A stretch of DNA of 64,000 nt from Ctenosaura bakeri (GCA_948474755.1 CAOLHI010000558.1:496001-560000); one strand, 5' to 3'; shown: positions 31,959 through 43,871, numbered from the stretch's first letter. Program-made: numbers and translations. The notes: generated by a model from the sequence alone, not told the origin.

Positions 31959-32497
31959 TGTCATATCTCAGTCCCAGGCACAGCTGATAAATAAAACAAA
32001 ACAAACTGAATAGCTCCCAGCTTGTTATTTACTTCCAGGCAATAAACACAAGTCATAAATAAAGTTCAACAGAGTTCTGAGGCAAGAGAGAACCCAAGGT
32101 CAGAATATTTCAGAGTTCAGCAAAGTATCTGGCAGGGTAGAAGGTCAGATAAGCTCTAACAACTCCTAGAGAGGAAGGACGTCAGCTATATAGGTCTGAA
32201 GCCTAGCACAGCTGTGACTTGATTAATTGTTACCGGCTATAAATTCTGAAAGAGTGACTCCAGCTTTCTGTCTGCTGTCTGCGCTCTGCAAAGGTGGGTA
32301 CTCTTCTACATCTAAAGTGCTCTTCTACATCTAGAAGCAGGACTCTCTGCTGGAGCTGGCATTGCCACCTGTTCTGTTTGTGGCATTGTAACCAGTTCCT
32401 GTATAGCAAGTCCTGGTATGCCCCCTGTTTCAACCTCTGGCATGTCCCCATTTCAGACTTTGAATCAGAGTCTGTGTTCTGGAAGCAAGGCATGACA
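31959..32497. mobile_element. Solo LTR, 539 bp, 5-bp TSD
   Basis: The ends TGTCATATC...GCATGACA begin TGTCA and end TGACA. A perfect 5-bp duplication GACAC flanks it (31954-31958 and 32498-32502). A TATATAG motif is at about 32187-32193. AATAAA motifs lie at 32041-32070 on the plus strand, on the wrong side of the TATA box for that orientation, so strand is left open. No internal region adjoins. Clean ends and TSD make the LTR call firm even though the family is unknown to me. Confidence 0.75.
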
Positions 32498-32502
32498 GAC
32501 AC

Positions 32503-35325
32503 CTTGTGTGTACTTTATAGGTTTTCTTTTAACTGACAAAGAAAACAACTGGAAGAAATTTTTTCCTAGCAAATGTGTTGATTTCCTCCTCCTCCTCCTC
32601 CTCTTCTTCCTTAACAAACCAGGAGGAGCTACACAAAACAAACATGTGGACTCATGTTTCCTGGTTCTGGGTATTGTGGGATTCCCCTTGGATTCTGTAC
32701 CCACAAAGACTTCTGTGGACACAGGGCATTTTTCTACCCAGCAATACATTGGAATCCTCAGTGGGGTCAGAAAATAAACCAAATTAAGACATTGTGTTGA
32801 AAATTTGTTACTTGTTTAAGCTTTGCAGCATTAGTGACAACATCACCTCTAACCATGAAATCTCTGTTAGCCACTATCACATGAGCTCCAAAAACGGAAA
32901 TGGCTTTGGCAATGAAGGGAGGGGACAATCCTTACTTCCTCCCCCTCTTGTCCTTCCCTGGTGTGTGCATTACAGCTGGTCTAATTGAATAGTTTTAGTG
33001 AATTTGAAGGCTTTCTCACATCTTTGTGACTGCGGAGTTAGTCCCAATGAAGAAGGCATACTACTGTTACTCAGGAAAATAATTATTATTCTAAATGATA
33101 GAAGGAAAGTATAAACTTAAGGATCCAACTATGTGATAAATTTATCACCTTTTTATAAAAGGAGCTCCCTCAAGTGGAGAAAGACTGTTGGGAGTTAGAG
33201 TTTCCCAGGGTGTTAGCCCTTTGAAAGCTAAAGCTGTGAAGAATTAGTCTTCTTTTAGCAGAGTTGCAGGGAAAAAAAGTCCCAATCACTGTGTGGCTTC
33301 ACTGACAGGAGACTGATTTGGAAAGCTAAACAAGATAGGCAGTTTCAGGTTCCAAATTTAAAAGATTTGCTAATAAACTTTACAATTCCATATGCATTGG
33401 GGAAACTAGAGTCTAACTAACAAAAAGATTAGTAAAGATGCTAGAGAAGGGGGGCAAGAAGAGAGAGGCATAGTCTTCTATGGAAGCCAATGACTGATTC
33501 CAGGGTGTATCCTGGGTCACATGGTCTGGATACTATAGCCAATCATTTTAAATAATACAGAGCAGCAGTTGAGACTTTAAGTGAGGGGCAGGAAAATTAA
33601 CCCTATGCTAGCTAAACTCCATTTGTTCTAGAACAGGGGGCAGGGAAGAGAATGCTAGAATTTTCCAACAAAGACATCTGTCAGAAAATATATTTTTCCT
33701 TACCAATGCATCTTGCATTTAGTATGCTTTGTTTTGTAGTTGATTACTGAAACGGAAAGAAGCTTAATTTACAAGTCTGATTACTCAAGCACTTACTCTG
33801 AGGAAATCCTATTGTAGGAGGCAAATACATTAATGTTAGGAAGTAATATTAACTCTAAAAAATAATTTGATCCTATATCCTTTTTCTCCTCTTTCTTCAA
33901 AGATGAGGGGCCAAGGTCAAGTGATCACTTTATACAAAGTGAAACCAATAGGAGACTTTGTCTGTTAGTCTTTATTCTCACACTGTCATTGAGCCTATGT
34001 ATTATTTAATTATTATTACAGCATTTACCTAAGACTTTGATTCTTTGAGAATGCTTTACTATCTGGGCACTTTCTTTACTATGACCAACCAAGGTGGTAA
34101 GTTAAATCATTGTGGTGAATATCAGAGAGTTTCATGACAATCCAGGTACTTTATTTCAAAAGGGCAAAGCAAGGCATTGTAACCTTTTTGACAAAAGCAA
34201 GTAATGTATTGTTTTGCAAAGTGGCACAGAGTGAATCTTAAAATGCAAGGAGTATTTATTTATTTGCCCCCTGTTCCCATTTTTTGCTCTGGAAGTAATT
34301 GGCCAGAAATTTACTTTTGCAGCAAATTGTGTGGATTAGTCACAAGGTCTCTTATGGCTGTAACTAGAAAATAAGCCACTTAGATGGAAATGCTATCTGA
34401 GCTCTAGCACTGAAAGGAATAAAAACCTTCTATAAGCATTGATTCTGAATAAAGAGAACATTAATAGAACTGGTGCCAAAAAACCCCCTGAGGGACTAGA
34501 CAGATTTGGCAGGCTATATTGATAATAACTGATATCCAGGTTAAATCCTAAAACCTGGTAGGAAGACACAGGAAGCAACACCTTGTTTAAGCTAAGCATG
34601 GCTGCACTGGGTTGTTGGCTGAGTGATAGGCCACCTTGGACTGAGATCCTATGACGTTCTCGCAGAGTGGAATACCCTGTGCTGGAACTGCGAAGAGCAC
34701 TTATTTTGCTGACTCTTTTTAGACAAGCCTGTTTTCTCAATGCTTGGCTCTTGTGGGCTTTATGAACCAAAGCACTTATGTGTTGGGAAATTGCCTGTTA
34801 ACAAGTCACAGTTGACACCACTTCCATTAATGCCTTGGGTTGTAGAGCCCCCAAGAGCCAGGTGTGAACAAAACAGGCCACTCTAGAAAGAGTCAGCCTC
34901 TAACTGGAGGTGCACGGCAAGTGGCACCTGCAAGTCCATTGCCAGCACGTTCACTCTTCTACCTGCATAAGGAAATATAGGATGGTTCTCTGTGTGTGCA
35001 TCAAAACAATCAAACCATTGATGAAATGGGCTGTTCTGTAAGCAGTTAGGCACTATAGATCTTGGCCCTAAGCAGTAGGAGTTCTATGCTAGAAGAAAAG
35101 TGGGGTGTACATAGCTACTATCTGCTTCTCCCTCTCTGCAATTTTCTCCTCCTTCCATTGTCTCTAAGCCAAACAGTTTGGAACATTAGGGAAGTGGTGT
35201 ACTAGCTAGCTCTCTGTTGTCTTGAAAAGATGGTAGTAGCAACACTTCCTCTTACTCTGAAGGGAATTAAGTACAGTAGTGTGGAATCCTGCTGAACGAA
35301 TGCCAGAGAACAACAATTCAGTTTT
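32503..35325. other. No gene seen; (TCC)n at 32585-32610
   Basis: Nearly 2.8 kb in which I recognise only a short (TCC)n/(TTC)n run, which opens overlapping 70-105-codon frames at 32465-32787. The 125-codon minus-strand frame at 34393-34770 shows no family motif. No transposon borders seen. Confidence 0.4.
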
Positions 35326-35399
35326 GTTAAATCAGCGGTTCTCAACCTGTGGGTCGCAACCCCTTTGGGGGTCAAATGACCCTTTCACAGGGGTCGCCT

Positions 35400-36025
35400 T
35401 GTGAGTGGAGGAAAAGACTATCTCCATTATTAGACAGAAATTGTACACAGGAGCGCTAGCCCCTCCCATGCCTGCCATGTCATGTGATGGCTACCTCACC
35501 TGTACTGTGGATGGAGAAAACCAAACTCCATTACAGGTCTGCAGGAGGTCACATAATTCACATAGCCACAGGAAACCCTCGCCCCCTCCCATGAATGACG
35601 TGTTTGTCACATGACTACCTCATCTGTAGTACCCCCCTTTACCTTATTTAGAAAGTAGTTTGTGATTGGAAGAAACTTCTGTTACCTGCCTCCCTGGACT
35701 TCTCCTTATATGGAAAGAAGCTGCTGGACATGTCCTTGTAAGGATAGAAGTTTCTGGGACACTACTTAATATGGGGTGGCTGGTCTGGGATTGGAGGAGA
35801 AATGCTGCAGTGGGCGTGAATGTTGTTCACCTGGATAAAAAGACTTTGCCAAACTCCTTTCTTTTGTTCCATCCTCCATGGGTGACACCCAACTGCAGTT
35901 GTTTTGTATTTTTATATTTTTGTACTAAATAAATCTGGATTAGCCTTTTGGGCCAAGAAACATTTGCTCATCTTTTTTTCCTGTTCCTCAGTAAAAGCTC
36001 ACCTCTTAGGGCGTAGAAGGTGACA
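35400..36025 (+). mobile_element. Solo LTR, 626 bp, inserted in the SPIN-like element
   Basis: It starts TGTGAGTGG and ends GAAGGTGACA, flanked by the perfect 4-bp duplication GCCT (35396-35399, 36026-36029). A TATA-like GGATAAAAAG (35833-35842) precedes AATAAA (35928-35933) in plus orientation. Removing it and one GCCT rejoins GGGGTCGCCT to AAGACCA as expected for a SPIN element. Frames of 69 and 88 codons inside are chance. Confidence 0.8.
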
Positions 36026-36059
36026 GCCTAAGACCACTGGAAAATACGTATTTCCGATG

Positions 36060-36600
36060 GTCTTAGGCTCCATTCCCTCCTCGGTGGTGGTGCGCAAGCA
36101 CAAGCCACGCGCTTGCGTCCTCCTGCCCCCTTTGGCGGGAGCGCTTGTGGCCACAGCGTCGCCACAGCAGGAGTGATGGTGCGCAAGCGTGAGCCATGCG
36201 CTCGCATCCTCCTGCCGCCTGTTCAGAAGGGACTGAAATTACTCTCCTTCTCCACTACCGAGAGAACCTCCTGTCTGACAGGCCAGCTTGGGGGGCAGCG
36301 GCGGCAGGGGGGCAGGCTCCCTCCTCGCCATGGCCCCTGCCCCACTCGCCACGGAGGGGGGCGTTGCGGAAGGGCCGGGGGCTGCAAGGCGGTGCTTTTC
36401 TGGGGGGCGAGCTGTGCCCGGCGCAAAAGACAAACGCGCTGGGATTCCTCCCCCTCGGCCAGGGTCGACACTCTGGAAACTTTTCCCACACTGCCCCCGC
36501 CAACGGAAATGAGAGCGAAGCAGAAGCAGAGCCCGGGGGGGGGTTCTCGGAGTTTTTTCCCAGGGGAGACGCGCGGCTCCTCTTTCCCTCCCTGCATTGT
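36060..36600 (+). repeat. CpG-rich interior of the SPIN-like element with an 89-bp tandem duplication
   Basis: TGCGCAAGC recurs at 36091 and 36180 (period 89), each followed by a GCGCTYGC..TCCTCCTGCC unit. Downstream GC content stays very high to about 36590, followed by a (TAAA)n run and the right hAT end. Overlapping 64-166-codon frames on both strands follow from the base composition. I cannot tell whether this is original SPIN sequence or captured host DNA. Confidence 0.6.
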
Positions 36601-36701
36601 AAATAATAAATAAATAATTTTATGGTTTGGGGTCACCACAACATGAGGAACTATATTAAAGGGTTGCGGCATTAGGAAGATTGAGAACCACTGCGTTAAA
36701 T

Positions 36702-37445
36702 GTTTGTGAAATCACAGTGTTGGAAGGACTCACCACACTGCTAAGGTATTCATCCTAGTTGAAAAGGTGAGGCTTAATTCTGTATCAGTCACTTGCACGT
36801 TTGTCCATAAGATGGCTAGTTTTAAAAAAATTGCAGCTTAGCCATTTTTCTGGGGTTATTTAGAAAGCTAGGTTGTTGTTTTGTTCTGCATGAGATGGCA
36901 GATTTGATTAAAAAAATCTGTGAACATTGTAACAAGCTCTTCTCTAGCTCGTAACATTGTGCACTCTTGATACTAAACTGATAGTGTACATTTTTATTAG
37001 GCTGTTTTGTGGAGATAACGGTGCTTATGCATTCATAATATAATTCAGCTAAACAGCTGACTTTTCTAACAAGAAGTGTTTTTGAATAAATGCATTATTC
37101 ATGCTATAATGAATATCCATAGTATTCCATTAACTCACTTGCCAACAGAATAGTTTCTGTCAGTAGAATCCAACATTCCCCCCTACCCAGCTCTCTTTGT
37201 GGCCTCAAAATATGGTCCAGGGGTTTAAGGGACTCTTCAGAAGACTTTGAGGATGAGTGCAGGGTGATGCAGTGAAGGGAATACGTAGATAAAGTTCCAT
37301 TCCAAGAGCATTAACTTAGGCCTGCATTTCTTTCAATGGCTGTATATTTTAATCTCTTCTCCATTGTAGTTAACATCTTCTAGCATTTTTTTTATTCTTC
37401 ACTTTGACAATGATAATAAATGTGATAAAGTGTTTTCCAGTGCCC
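36702..37445. other. No gene seen
   Basis: AT-rich DNA without recognised features. Confidence 0.45.
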
Positions 37446-37446
37446 A

Positions 37447-37690
37447 AGACAGTTGTTGTTATTGTTGTTGTTCTGTGCCTTCCGGTCATTTCTGACTTAT
37501 GGCCACTCTAAGGCGAATCTATCATGGGGTTTTCTTGGCAAGATTTGTTCAGAGGGGGTTTGCCATTGCATTCCTCTGAGGCTGAGAGAATATGATTTGC
37601 CTAACACCACCATGGATGAGAGATAATTTGAACTCTGGTTTCCTGGACTCCTATTTCAACACTCAAACCACTGTACTACACTGGTTCCCT
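37447..37690 (-). mobile_element. Sauria SINE, near full length
   Basis: At left, ACAACAACAATAACAACAAC-type tail (minus strand), then CATAAGTCAGAAATGACC and the body GGTTTTCTTGGCAAG / TTCAGAGGGGGTTTGCC seen in plus. The head at right contains the A-box region GTGTAGTACAGTGGTTTGAG on the minus strand. This copy keeps the middle segment with CCTCTGAGGCTGAGAGAA that shorter copies lack. Confidence 0.9.
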
Positions 37691-37691
37691 A

Positions 37692-38168
37692 ATGCAGCAG
37701 CTAAGTGGTATCTGATAGAACTTTCTCAGCCTCTCTTTTTCCAATAGCTATGCCTCTCAGTATATTTGGAGCCTGATTGTACTTTATTTGTGCAAAATTT
37801 CATTAAGAGAGATCAACTACGTTTCCTACACATACCTCAACAGTAGATTCCCATGGAAAAACCCTCAACCAAGATGAAACTGGGGTGATTCTCTGTGTCC
37901 TTCATGCTTTTAAAATTATTTGTCTGTGTTCCTTGATGTGCTGTTCTGCGTATTTTGTTTAACTCATGGGCACTAGGCATTATGGCTGCAATATGATGCA
38001 GTGTTAGATCTGCTTAGGCCCCTCAAAATCCCTTGCATTTGTAATTAGTCATTTTCATGCATGTGAGTTTCACAAAAGTCCACACTACTTGCAGGGGTGG
38101 GGGAGGTTATAGTTTTAAGCCAAACATACACTTTGGGCTAAGCAATGTAGGGCTGTTGTCATTCTGCA
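37692..38168. other. No gene seen
   Basis: Unremarkable DNA up to the target duplication of the next LTR. Confidence 0.45.
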
Positions 38169-38175
38169 TGCTTTC

Positions 38176-38732
38176 TGTCAGAGGGATGGTGGATGATGGG
38201 AGCTACACAAAAATCCCAGTAGCACTTCCCTCCAGCACTGAGCTATGGCAAAAAGACAGTTCACCAGAGTCAAGTGTTTAAAAATCACCATACAGCAGAG
38301 TTTACTCACACAACTTGAAGTGTCCCAGCAGAGTGTTAACCATTAGCAGCAAAAACCTTGAAGCCAGGAAAAATACTCCCATGCAAATGTTATCTTCCAA
38401 CAGGAGGCTTTTACTCTTGAGTTACAATACATTCAGTATATACAAGTCCCCAGTGGAGTTTTCAGCATTCAACAGCATACAGAACATAGCCTCCAGACAT
38501 CAAGAAGGCACATGGGCTAGAACACACCCACTTATATACAACCATTGCTGATGCAACTCTAGCAGCCCTTGCTAGACGCATGATGCAACCTTCCTGCCCT
38601 GGTTACACAACCCAATGACTCATGCAAGTGTTACATGGGATTGCATCATCCGCTGTCTTCCCAGGTGCAAAACTTAAATTTACATCATGTATATTTTATT
38701 TGGACTTAGGTTCTGTCCAACCTTTCCTCACA
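38176..38732 (-). mobile_element. Solo LTR, 557 bp, 5-bp TSD
   Basis: The ends TGTCAGAGG...CCTTTCCTCACA form short TGTSA inverted repeats. A perfect 5-bp duplication CTTTC flanks it (38171-38175, 38733-38737). On the minus strand a TATATAAGTGGG box lies at about 38528-38538, with the presumed U3 to its right. I see no AATAAA in the expected place, so orientation rests on the TATA box. No gag or pol sequence adjoins. Confidence 0.7.
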
Positions 38733-38892
38733 CTTTCTCATTACAATGTATGACAAGATGTTGTCAACATACTATGCCTATTCTTGCCCTGGCCAGCTAG
38801 TGACATGCATCAACGTCATGGGAAGAGGCATAGGTGATAACATCATGTCACTGATCATAGCATAGCTCTGTGCTTCTAAAATACTGTGATCC

Positions 38893-38960
38893 TCATGAGT
38901 TTGGAAAAGTTATTAGTTGGGCTACAATCCAGAATCCACCAGCCAGCATGATCACTGTAT
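38893..38960 (+). repeat. Half copy of the AGAGCTTGG MITE family
   Basis: GTTTGGAAAAGTTATTAGTTGGG then CTACAATCCAGAATCCACC and AGCCAGCATGATCAC matches the left half of the family. The right half is missing. Confidence 0.45.
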
Positions 38961-38964
38961 GGTT

Positions 38965-40615
38965 TCCAACAAGTGGATCCCTCACCAACCACAGCTGTTG
39001 CTGCCACCATAAAGATTATTCAAGTATTAAGGTGATTTGTTGATTTGGAACAAAGTACTTAAAATATGAAAATGAAGATAATTTGGGTAGCACAAAATGC
39101 TTGTTTATGGGTTGATAAAAAGTCTGGAAGATTGTGCAGCACCTTACAGTGTAAAATTGTAAATATGCCTATCACCTTACCTCTGTTAGAATCAGACACC
39201 CTGAAAGTTGGAAAGGTTCTTAGAAGTCAACTGGTATAGGGCTTCTCAGGCTGATATGGGGGACCAGCAAAATTTCCTCCCACCAGTATGTCGGGGACTG
39301 GCACCATATTTGTGCCCATTGATTACCACTGTTTCTTCCTTCTCTCAAAACTCCCCAGAGTTGGTCGCTAATGGCTTGAGGACAAGCACCAGTCCAGGGA
39401 CCAACACTTTGAGTAATACTGATCTAGTCAACCCCTGATCAAAGCTCAGATCTTTCAGCTAAGAGAACAGCTGTTTAACTGCTGCTTAAATACCTTGAAT
39501 ATTAAAAACAGTCTTTAATATGGCCAGCTCCTTTTCACCATTAGAAAATCTCTCACCATTTTTAGTTGAAATCTTCTTTATTGCAATTTCCATGAATACG
39601 ACCGCTATCTCCAACCCATGAGAGAATCAAGAGAGGCAGGCAGACAGCCCAGTTTTCTCTAATGGCAGGCATTCAAACATCTTTTTTGGCCTGGTGCAGA
39701 AGGTTATACTGAAACCAGACTTAACATATTAAAAAAAATCTTGTAGATTTACATCCAGATCTTGACATGTACTTCATTAGCGTAATGGAGTGTCTCTTAA
39801 AAAAAAAAGGAAGAAAGAAGTGTTTTGTTTGAATAATGACAAAATTAAGCATCTGTGTTTTGATAATAAAATGACATGACATTACACAACATTTATTCAT
39901 GTCAGATTTGTTCTCCTGATTTCCAAGTCCTCTCTCCTTTTGGGATTGCTGTTTACAGATTATCCAGCACGATCTCAGAGTTCCTCAACTGCTCGTAGTC
40001 TGTTCTCGCCCTGCTGCTTACTTTGGCAGCAAAACTATTACACACAGTCGGACATAAACAGTCACAATATGGTGCATTTGCAACAACTCTTGTTTAACAA
40101 CTGACGTGCCTTGTTTTCACAAGCTGTTACTGTCGGAAGGCTGATCTTTAGAACAGTCTATCTTATTTCTATTTATTTAAATATTTATATGCTCATGACC
40201 CTGTAGCCATGTTCTCTGATTAAGCATCTACTGACAAACCTTTGCTTGCTCTGTCCAGAATATTCCAGATCCTGTGCTAGGAGTATATACCATCAATGTA
40301 TGTACGTATGTATGCATATGCACACACACATACCACTATTTTCTCAAAGCTCGTTTTCTTTCTCCACACTGAATCTACCTTTCCAAATCTCAGTAAATCA
40401 TGCCCACACCATCACAATATACTCATACATAAACAATATGATGTGTTATATACAGTCCAGTACCATGTTGAAACCACATGACTGTCTATTATCTGAGCAA
40501 TCTTTACAACAGCCCTGAAAGTTGGGCCACTGTTAGCTTTCCCATATTGCAGATGGTAGTACTGGTAGATGAGGCTGAGGGAGAGCCATTTGGCAAGGGC
40601 CATCAAGTTATGACA
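38965..40615. other. No gene seen; (TATG)n/(CA)n at 40293-40330
   Basis: One microsatellite, TGTATGTACGTATGTATGC followed by a short (CA)n, is the only structured sequence noticed. The 90-codon frame across it is chance. Confidence 0.4.
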
Positions 40616-40621
40616 GCAATG

Positions 40622-41383
40622 TAGACTCGAGTCAACTGACTCAGACGCGAGTCAGACTTAGGTTGCTTCAATGACTCAACTTGGATGCGTCTCAACAATC
40701 AACGATGCACTGACTTGACTCGACTCGACTCTTGTATGTTTTTAGTGACTGACTTGTTGCCCTTGCTTCAGTAACATAATGCATTCATCCAGAAACCTTG
40801 CGACTTTGAAAAACACTTCCATCTCTTTTTGCCTACCGGTCATATGACCATCTGTCTGAAGCCCAAAGTGTGGGCACGTTTCTCAAAAGGGAACAACAAA
40901 CAGGTTAGGCAGTGGGCTTGAGGTCTACTCAGCAGCCTGTCCCCACTGCATATCAGAGGAGCCTTCTAAAACTTTTCCTAAGAGCAGAAGGCAAGACTTG
41001 CCCCCAGAGTGCAGGGTGCATTTCTCAGGGGAACAGCAAATGTGTTAGGCAACAGGCTTGAGGAAGAAGGCTTCTTCCAAAGCTTTTGAAACTTCAGTAA
41101 CGGGGAGTAAGAAGGATCCTTTTCCCCACTTCTGAAAACTTCTCCAACTTCAGATATGGGAAGTAAGAAGGATCCTATTCCCCATTTCTGAAACTGCAGA
41201 TGGCAAAATCACAAGTGTGGAAGGCCGACTCTGCTTAAATTGTTAAAACTGGCTTTATTCAACTCTGTCCAGAAATTCTGGCATATAGGTTGAGGTATAA
41301 AGTTTTGGGTCCCAGACATGAGACTTGACTTGAAAGATACTTGAAAGTATCTTCAAGGACTTGAGACTTGGAGTAAAAGACTT
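40622..41383. mobile_element. GACTCGAGTC-ended repeat element, internally duplicated
   Basis: The left end TAGACTCGAGTCAACTGACTC and, on the opposite strand at the right, AAGTCTTTTACTCCAAGTCTC, are similar inverted ends. The left 120 bases hold repeated GACTCGACTCGACTC units. The interior has a 56-bp tandem duplication (GTAAGAAGGATCCT at 41107 and 41163) and a looser 142-bp duplication (GGGCACGTTTCTC near 40872, GGGTGCATTTCTC near 41014). The TSD was not resolved, so transposon status is an inference. Confidence 0.45.
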
Positions 41384-41389
41384 AAATAC

Positions 41390-43725
41390 ATCAATGGTTT
41401 ATGACAAGGGGATTTGAACCCCAGATATCCCTGCTTGCAGCTCATCTTCATGGCTGCTGTTCTAGCACTCCAGAGCAGAGACAGCACATATAATTGAGGG
41501 CAATATATTCCCATCTTGATGCAGTTCTTTCATAGCCATACCCAGAATCTATGGGATTACTGCCTGCTTGCAGATTTATCTTTTTAGCTCCATCTCTTCA
41601 CTATAGCAAGAAGATAATGGTGATTAAAAATCCTGAGTGCTGATGAAATCTCTGCAACAATGAGTTCCTCAGCATAATATAGAGAGTCTTAAAAAATATA
41701 TCTGGGATATTTGGAGTAATGTTCTGAGGACATTGTTATTCCAGAAATCAATGATGAATCATGAAGAAAAGAAAGAGAGAAGCAGCTGTATAGCATGTGG
41801 CAGACACCGAACAAAAGCATTGCCCCAAATGCATTGTCATTACGTTCCTGGAGGAATGCTATTTCTTCAGGTCTGACCTGCATTGCTGCTGTTTGTTTGT
41901 TTTTTTAATCATATTTGCCCTGTATGTTGATCAACAGTTCAGCCACAGGTCACCACAACATTTTTAGTTGTGTGGGGAAACCCTCCAATAGCACAGAGCC
42001 AAACCCAGATTGAGCAAAGATATATGTGAATCTCTACAGCATATAAGCATGTTGCACATGGGGGTGGGGAGAGGGATGAAAGATGGAGGCATGCACAGAA
42101 ACAAATATGCTGCAACTTGATTCATTCCTACCCAAACACTGCCCATGAATAATTCAACTCCACCATATGAATAATTCAGCCTTGAAAAGGAAACACCTCT
42201 TGAAAGAGCTTTATTTGTTTATGATTCTTTCTCAAGTGCCCTCAAAGCCACCAGACATGTTTACTGATGGCATGCTGTTCAGTCAGTCACATCAAATTCG
42301 AAGGCAGCTATATCAGGTATCTTCAGTTTGTTTACAGTCACTCTGTTTCCTACATGGACTGGGCAGCACACCAAAAGAAACAGTATATTTACAACTGGCA
42401 TTCCTCAAATGGCAAGACTTTTCTTTGTTGAAGTACATACTGTATGACACAGAACAGTTGCAGTCTATCCCCTGCCCCAGAGGAGCCATTTCTTCACTGC
42501 TGGCTGGACCAGGTTCCCTGCCCTTTAGTTCAACTAACAATTTCTCCTGAGGTGTTAGGCCAAGTCCAGCTCAAGCAATGCTCAGCTAGTGCAATGATGA
42601 GTGATTCTGATGAATGCTTAGCGGCCTCACCCAGCCAATTGAGGAAACCCAGATGAGTACTGCTATAAATCTGAAAGGTTTCCTTCACTTCCTCTTCTCT
42701 TCTTCTCTAGCGTGATTCTTTCCATGTAACTGGGGAGCAGAAACCAAATCCAAATAGAACAGAGAAATTAAAAGGATAGATTGTTCTTGAAAAATTGTCA
42801 GAGCACATATTCAAACTGAAACCACTAAACCATCAAACAAAACAGGAGAATTTTACAAGCTCAAGAAAAAGGGAAATTGGAAAAGCAATCACTTTTTAAA
42901 ATACTCTCCAAATCATTTTCAAAGGGCAGATGGTTTACCTTAGCAGGGAAACATGAATGAAGGTGAAATAGCTTTAAGCCATTCCATGCCACTGAGTGTA
43001 GAGTGTCACAGCAAGCTCCCAGGATAATTTGAGTGCTGGAGGGCATCTCAAGGAATCCCTGGTGTTTGTTTCCTGGAGTCCTCATCGGAGAGAAGGTGAA
43101 AAGGGAAAGAAAGACACACATTCCCCTCCAAAGAATAGTTCTCTCCTTTAACACTGTTCATAATCTGGAGTCTTGCCCTTTCCAATAGGTTCATTTGTGT
43201 TTTCTTCTATTTTTTCCTGGCTTTCCTAAACTTAGTAAATAAATTCCAGGGTATTTAACTTTGCTTTACCTCAGTCTCCTCTTGTTTCAACAATGGGCAG
43301 ATTAATGTGGAGAATAGTGTTCTTGGGGGATTATTCGGAAGCACCCACACATACCTTGGGGGGAATGGGAGTTCTCTTTAGGGCTCTGCAGCTCAGAGAT
43401 ATGGAGGAGAGCAACCTTTAAGGTTGGACTTGGCCAGCTTTCTTCTTTAAGGCTTGGGGCATGAGAAGGGAGTGAAGCTGGAACAGACTTCCTACCAGCA
43501 GGCCAGCCACTGATCAGCCAGGACCGTGGTTTGATTCAATAAGTACGGTGCCCCACACTTGACAAACTGAACAGGTGGTAAGAGTACCTCTGCTTCTGCA
43601 CTGGTAGAAGCCTACTGTAGACCAAGTTTAAACAGTTAATAAAATGGCCGATATTCATTTGGGGTGTGTCTCTTTCTTCCAAGTGGATGGGCAATTCATT
43701 GTGCAACACATTAACTATGACAGCC
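41390..43725. other. No gene seen
   Basis: About 2.3 kb without recognised elements. The 127-codon plus-strand frame at 42167-42550 and the 97-codon minus frame at 42861-43154 lack family motifs and show no paired splice context I would trust. Confidence 0.4.
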
Positions 43726-43727
43726 CC

Positions 43728-43871
43728 ATGTTCTCCAACTGTCCTGATTAATTCTCTGTCATCCCATTTTTTCAACTGCTTTTAAAATGTCCCAGTTTCT
43801 CTCTCTCCCTCTTTCCTTCTTTGTCCCCAGCTTACTTCAATTGCTGGAAACTGAATTCAAAGTGCAAAGGT
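43728..43871 (-). mobile_element. CATACC-ended DNA element, copy 4 (truncated)
   Basis: On the minus strand it reads TTTGAATTCAGTTTCCAGC, GGGACATTTTAAAAGC, AAAAATGGGATGACAGAG and ends GACAGTTGG, matching the last 145 bases of the family. It stops abruptly at 43871, where an L2 fragment in the opposite orientation begins. Confidence 0.6.

Larger units (their letters stand above)
35333..36693 (+). mobile_element. SPIN-like hAT transposon, split by a solo LTR
   Basis: The left end CAGCGGTTCTCAACCTGTGG then GTCGCAACCCCTTTGGGGG, and right end ACCACAACATGAGG, AAGGGTTGCGGCATTAGG and TTGAGAACCACTG, are the characteristic termini of SPIN hAT elements. The 8-bp duplication TGTTAAAT (35325-35332) / CGTTAAAT (36694-36701) matches at 7 of 8. 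After removing the LTR (35400-36025) about 735 bp of element remain. These include the SPIN-type subterminal hairpin CCTAAGACCA / TGGTCTTAGG (36028-36070) and a CpG-rich interior. No transposase is seen. SPIN elements are known for horizontal spread among tetrapods including lizards. Confidence 0.85.

Noticed and set aside
34393..34770. 125-codon minus-strand ORF as a gene
   Set aside because: No recognisable domain, no convincing splice or promoter context, and no second line of evidence.
36113..36613. 166-codon plus-strand ORF and 149-codon minus-strand ORF
   Set aside because: Both arise from the very GC-rich interior of the SPIN-like element. Neither shows hAT transposase motifs.
42167..42550. 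127-codon plus-strand ORF as an exon
   Set aside because: No motif, competing frames on both strands, ordinary base composition.
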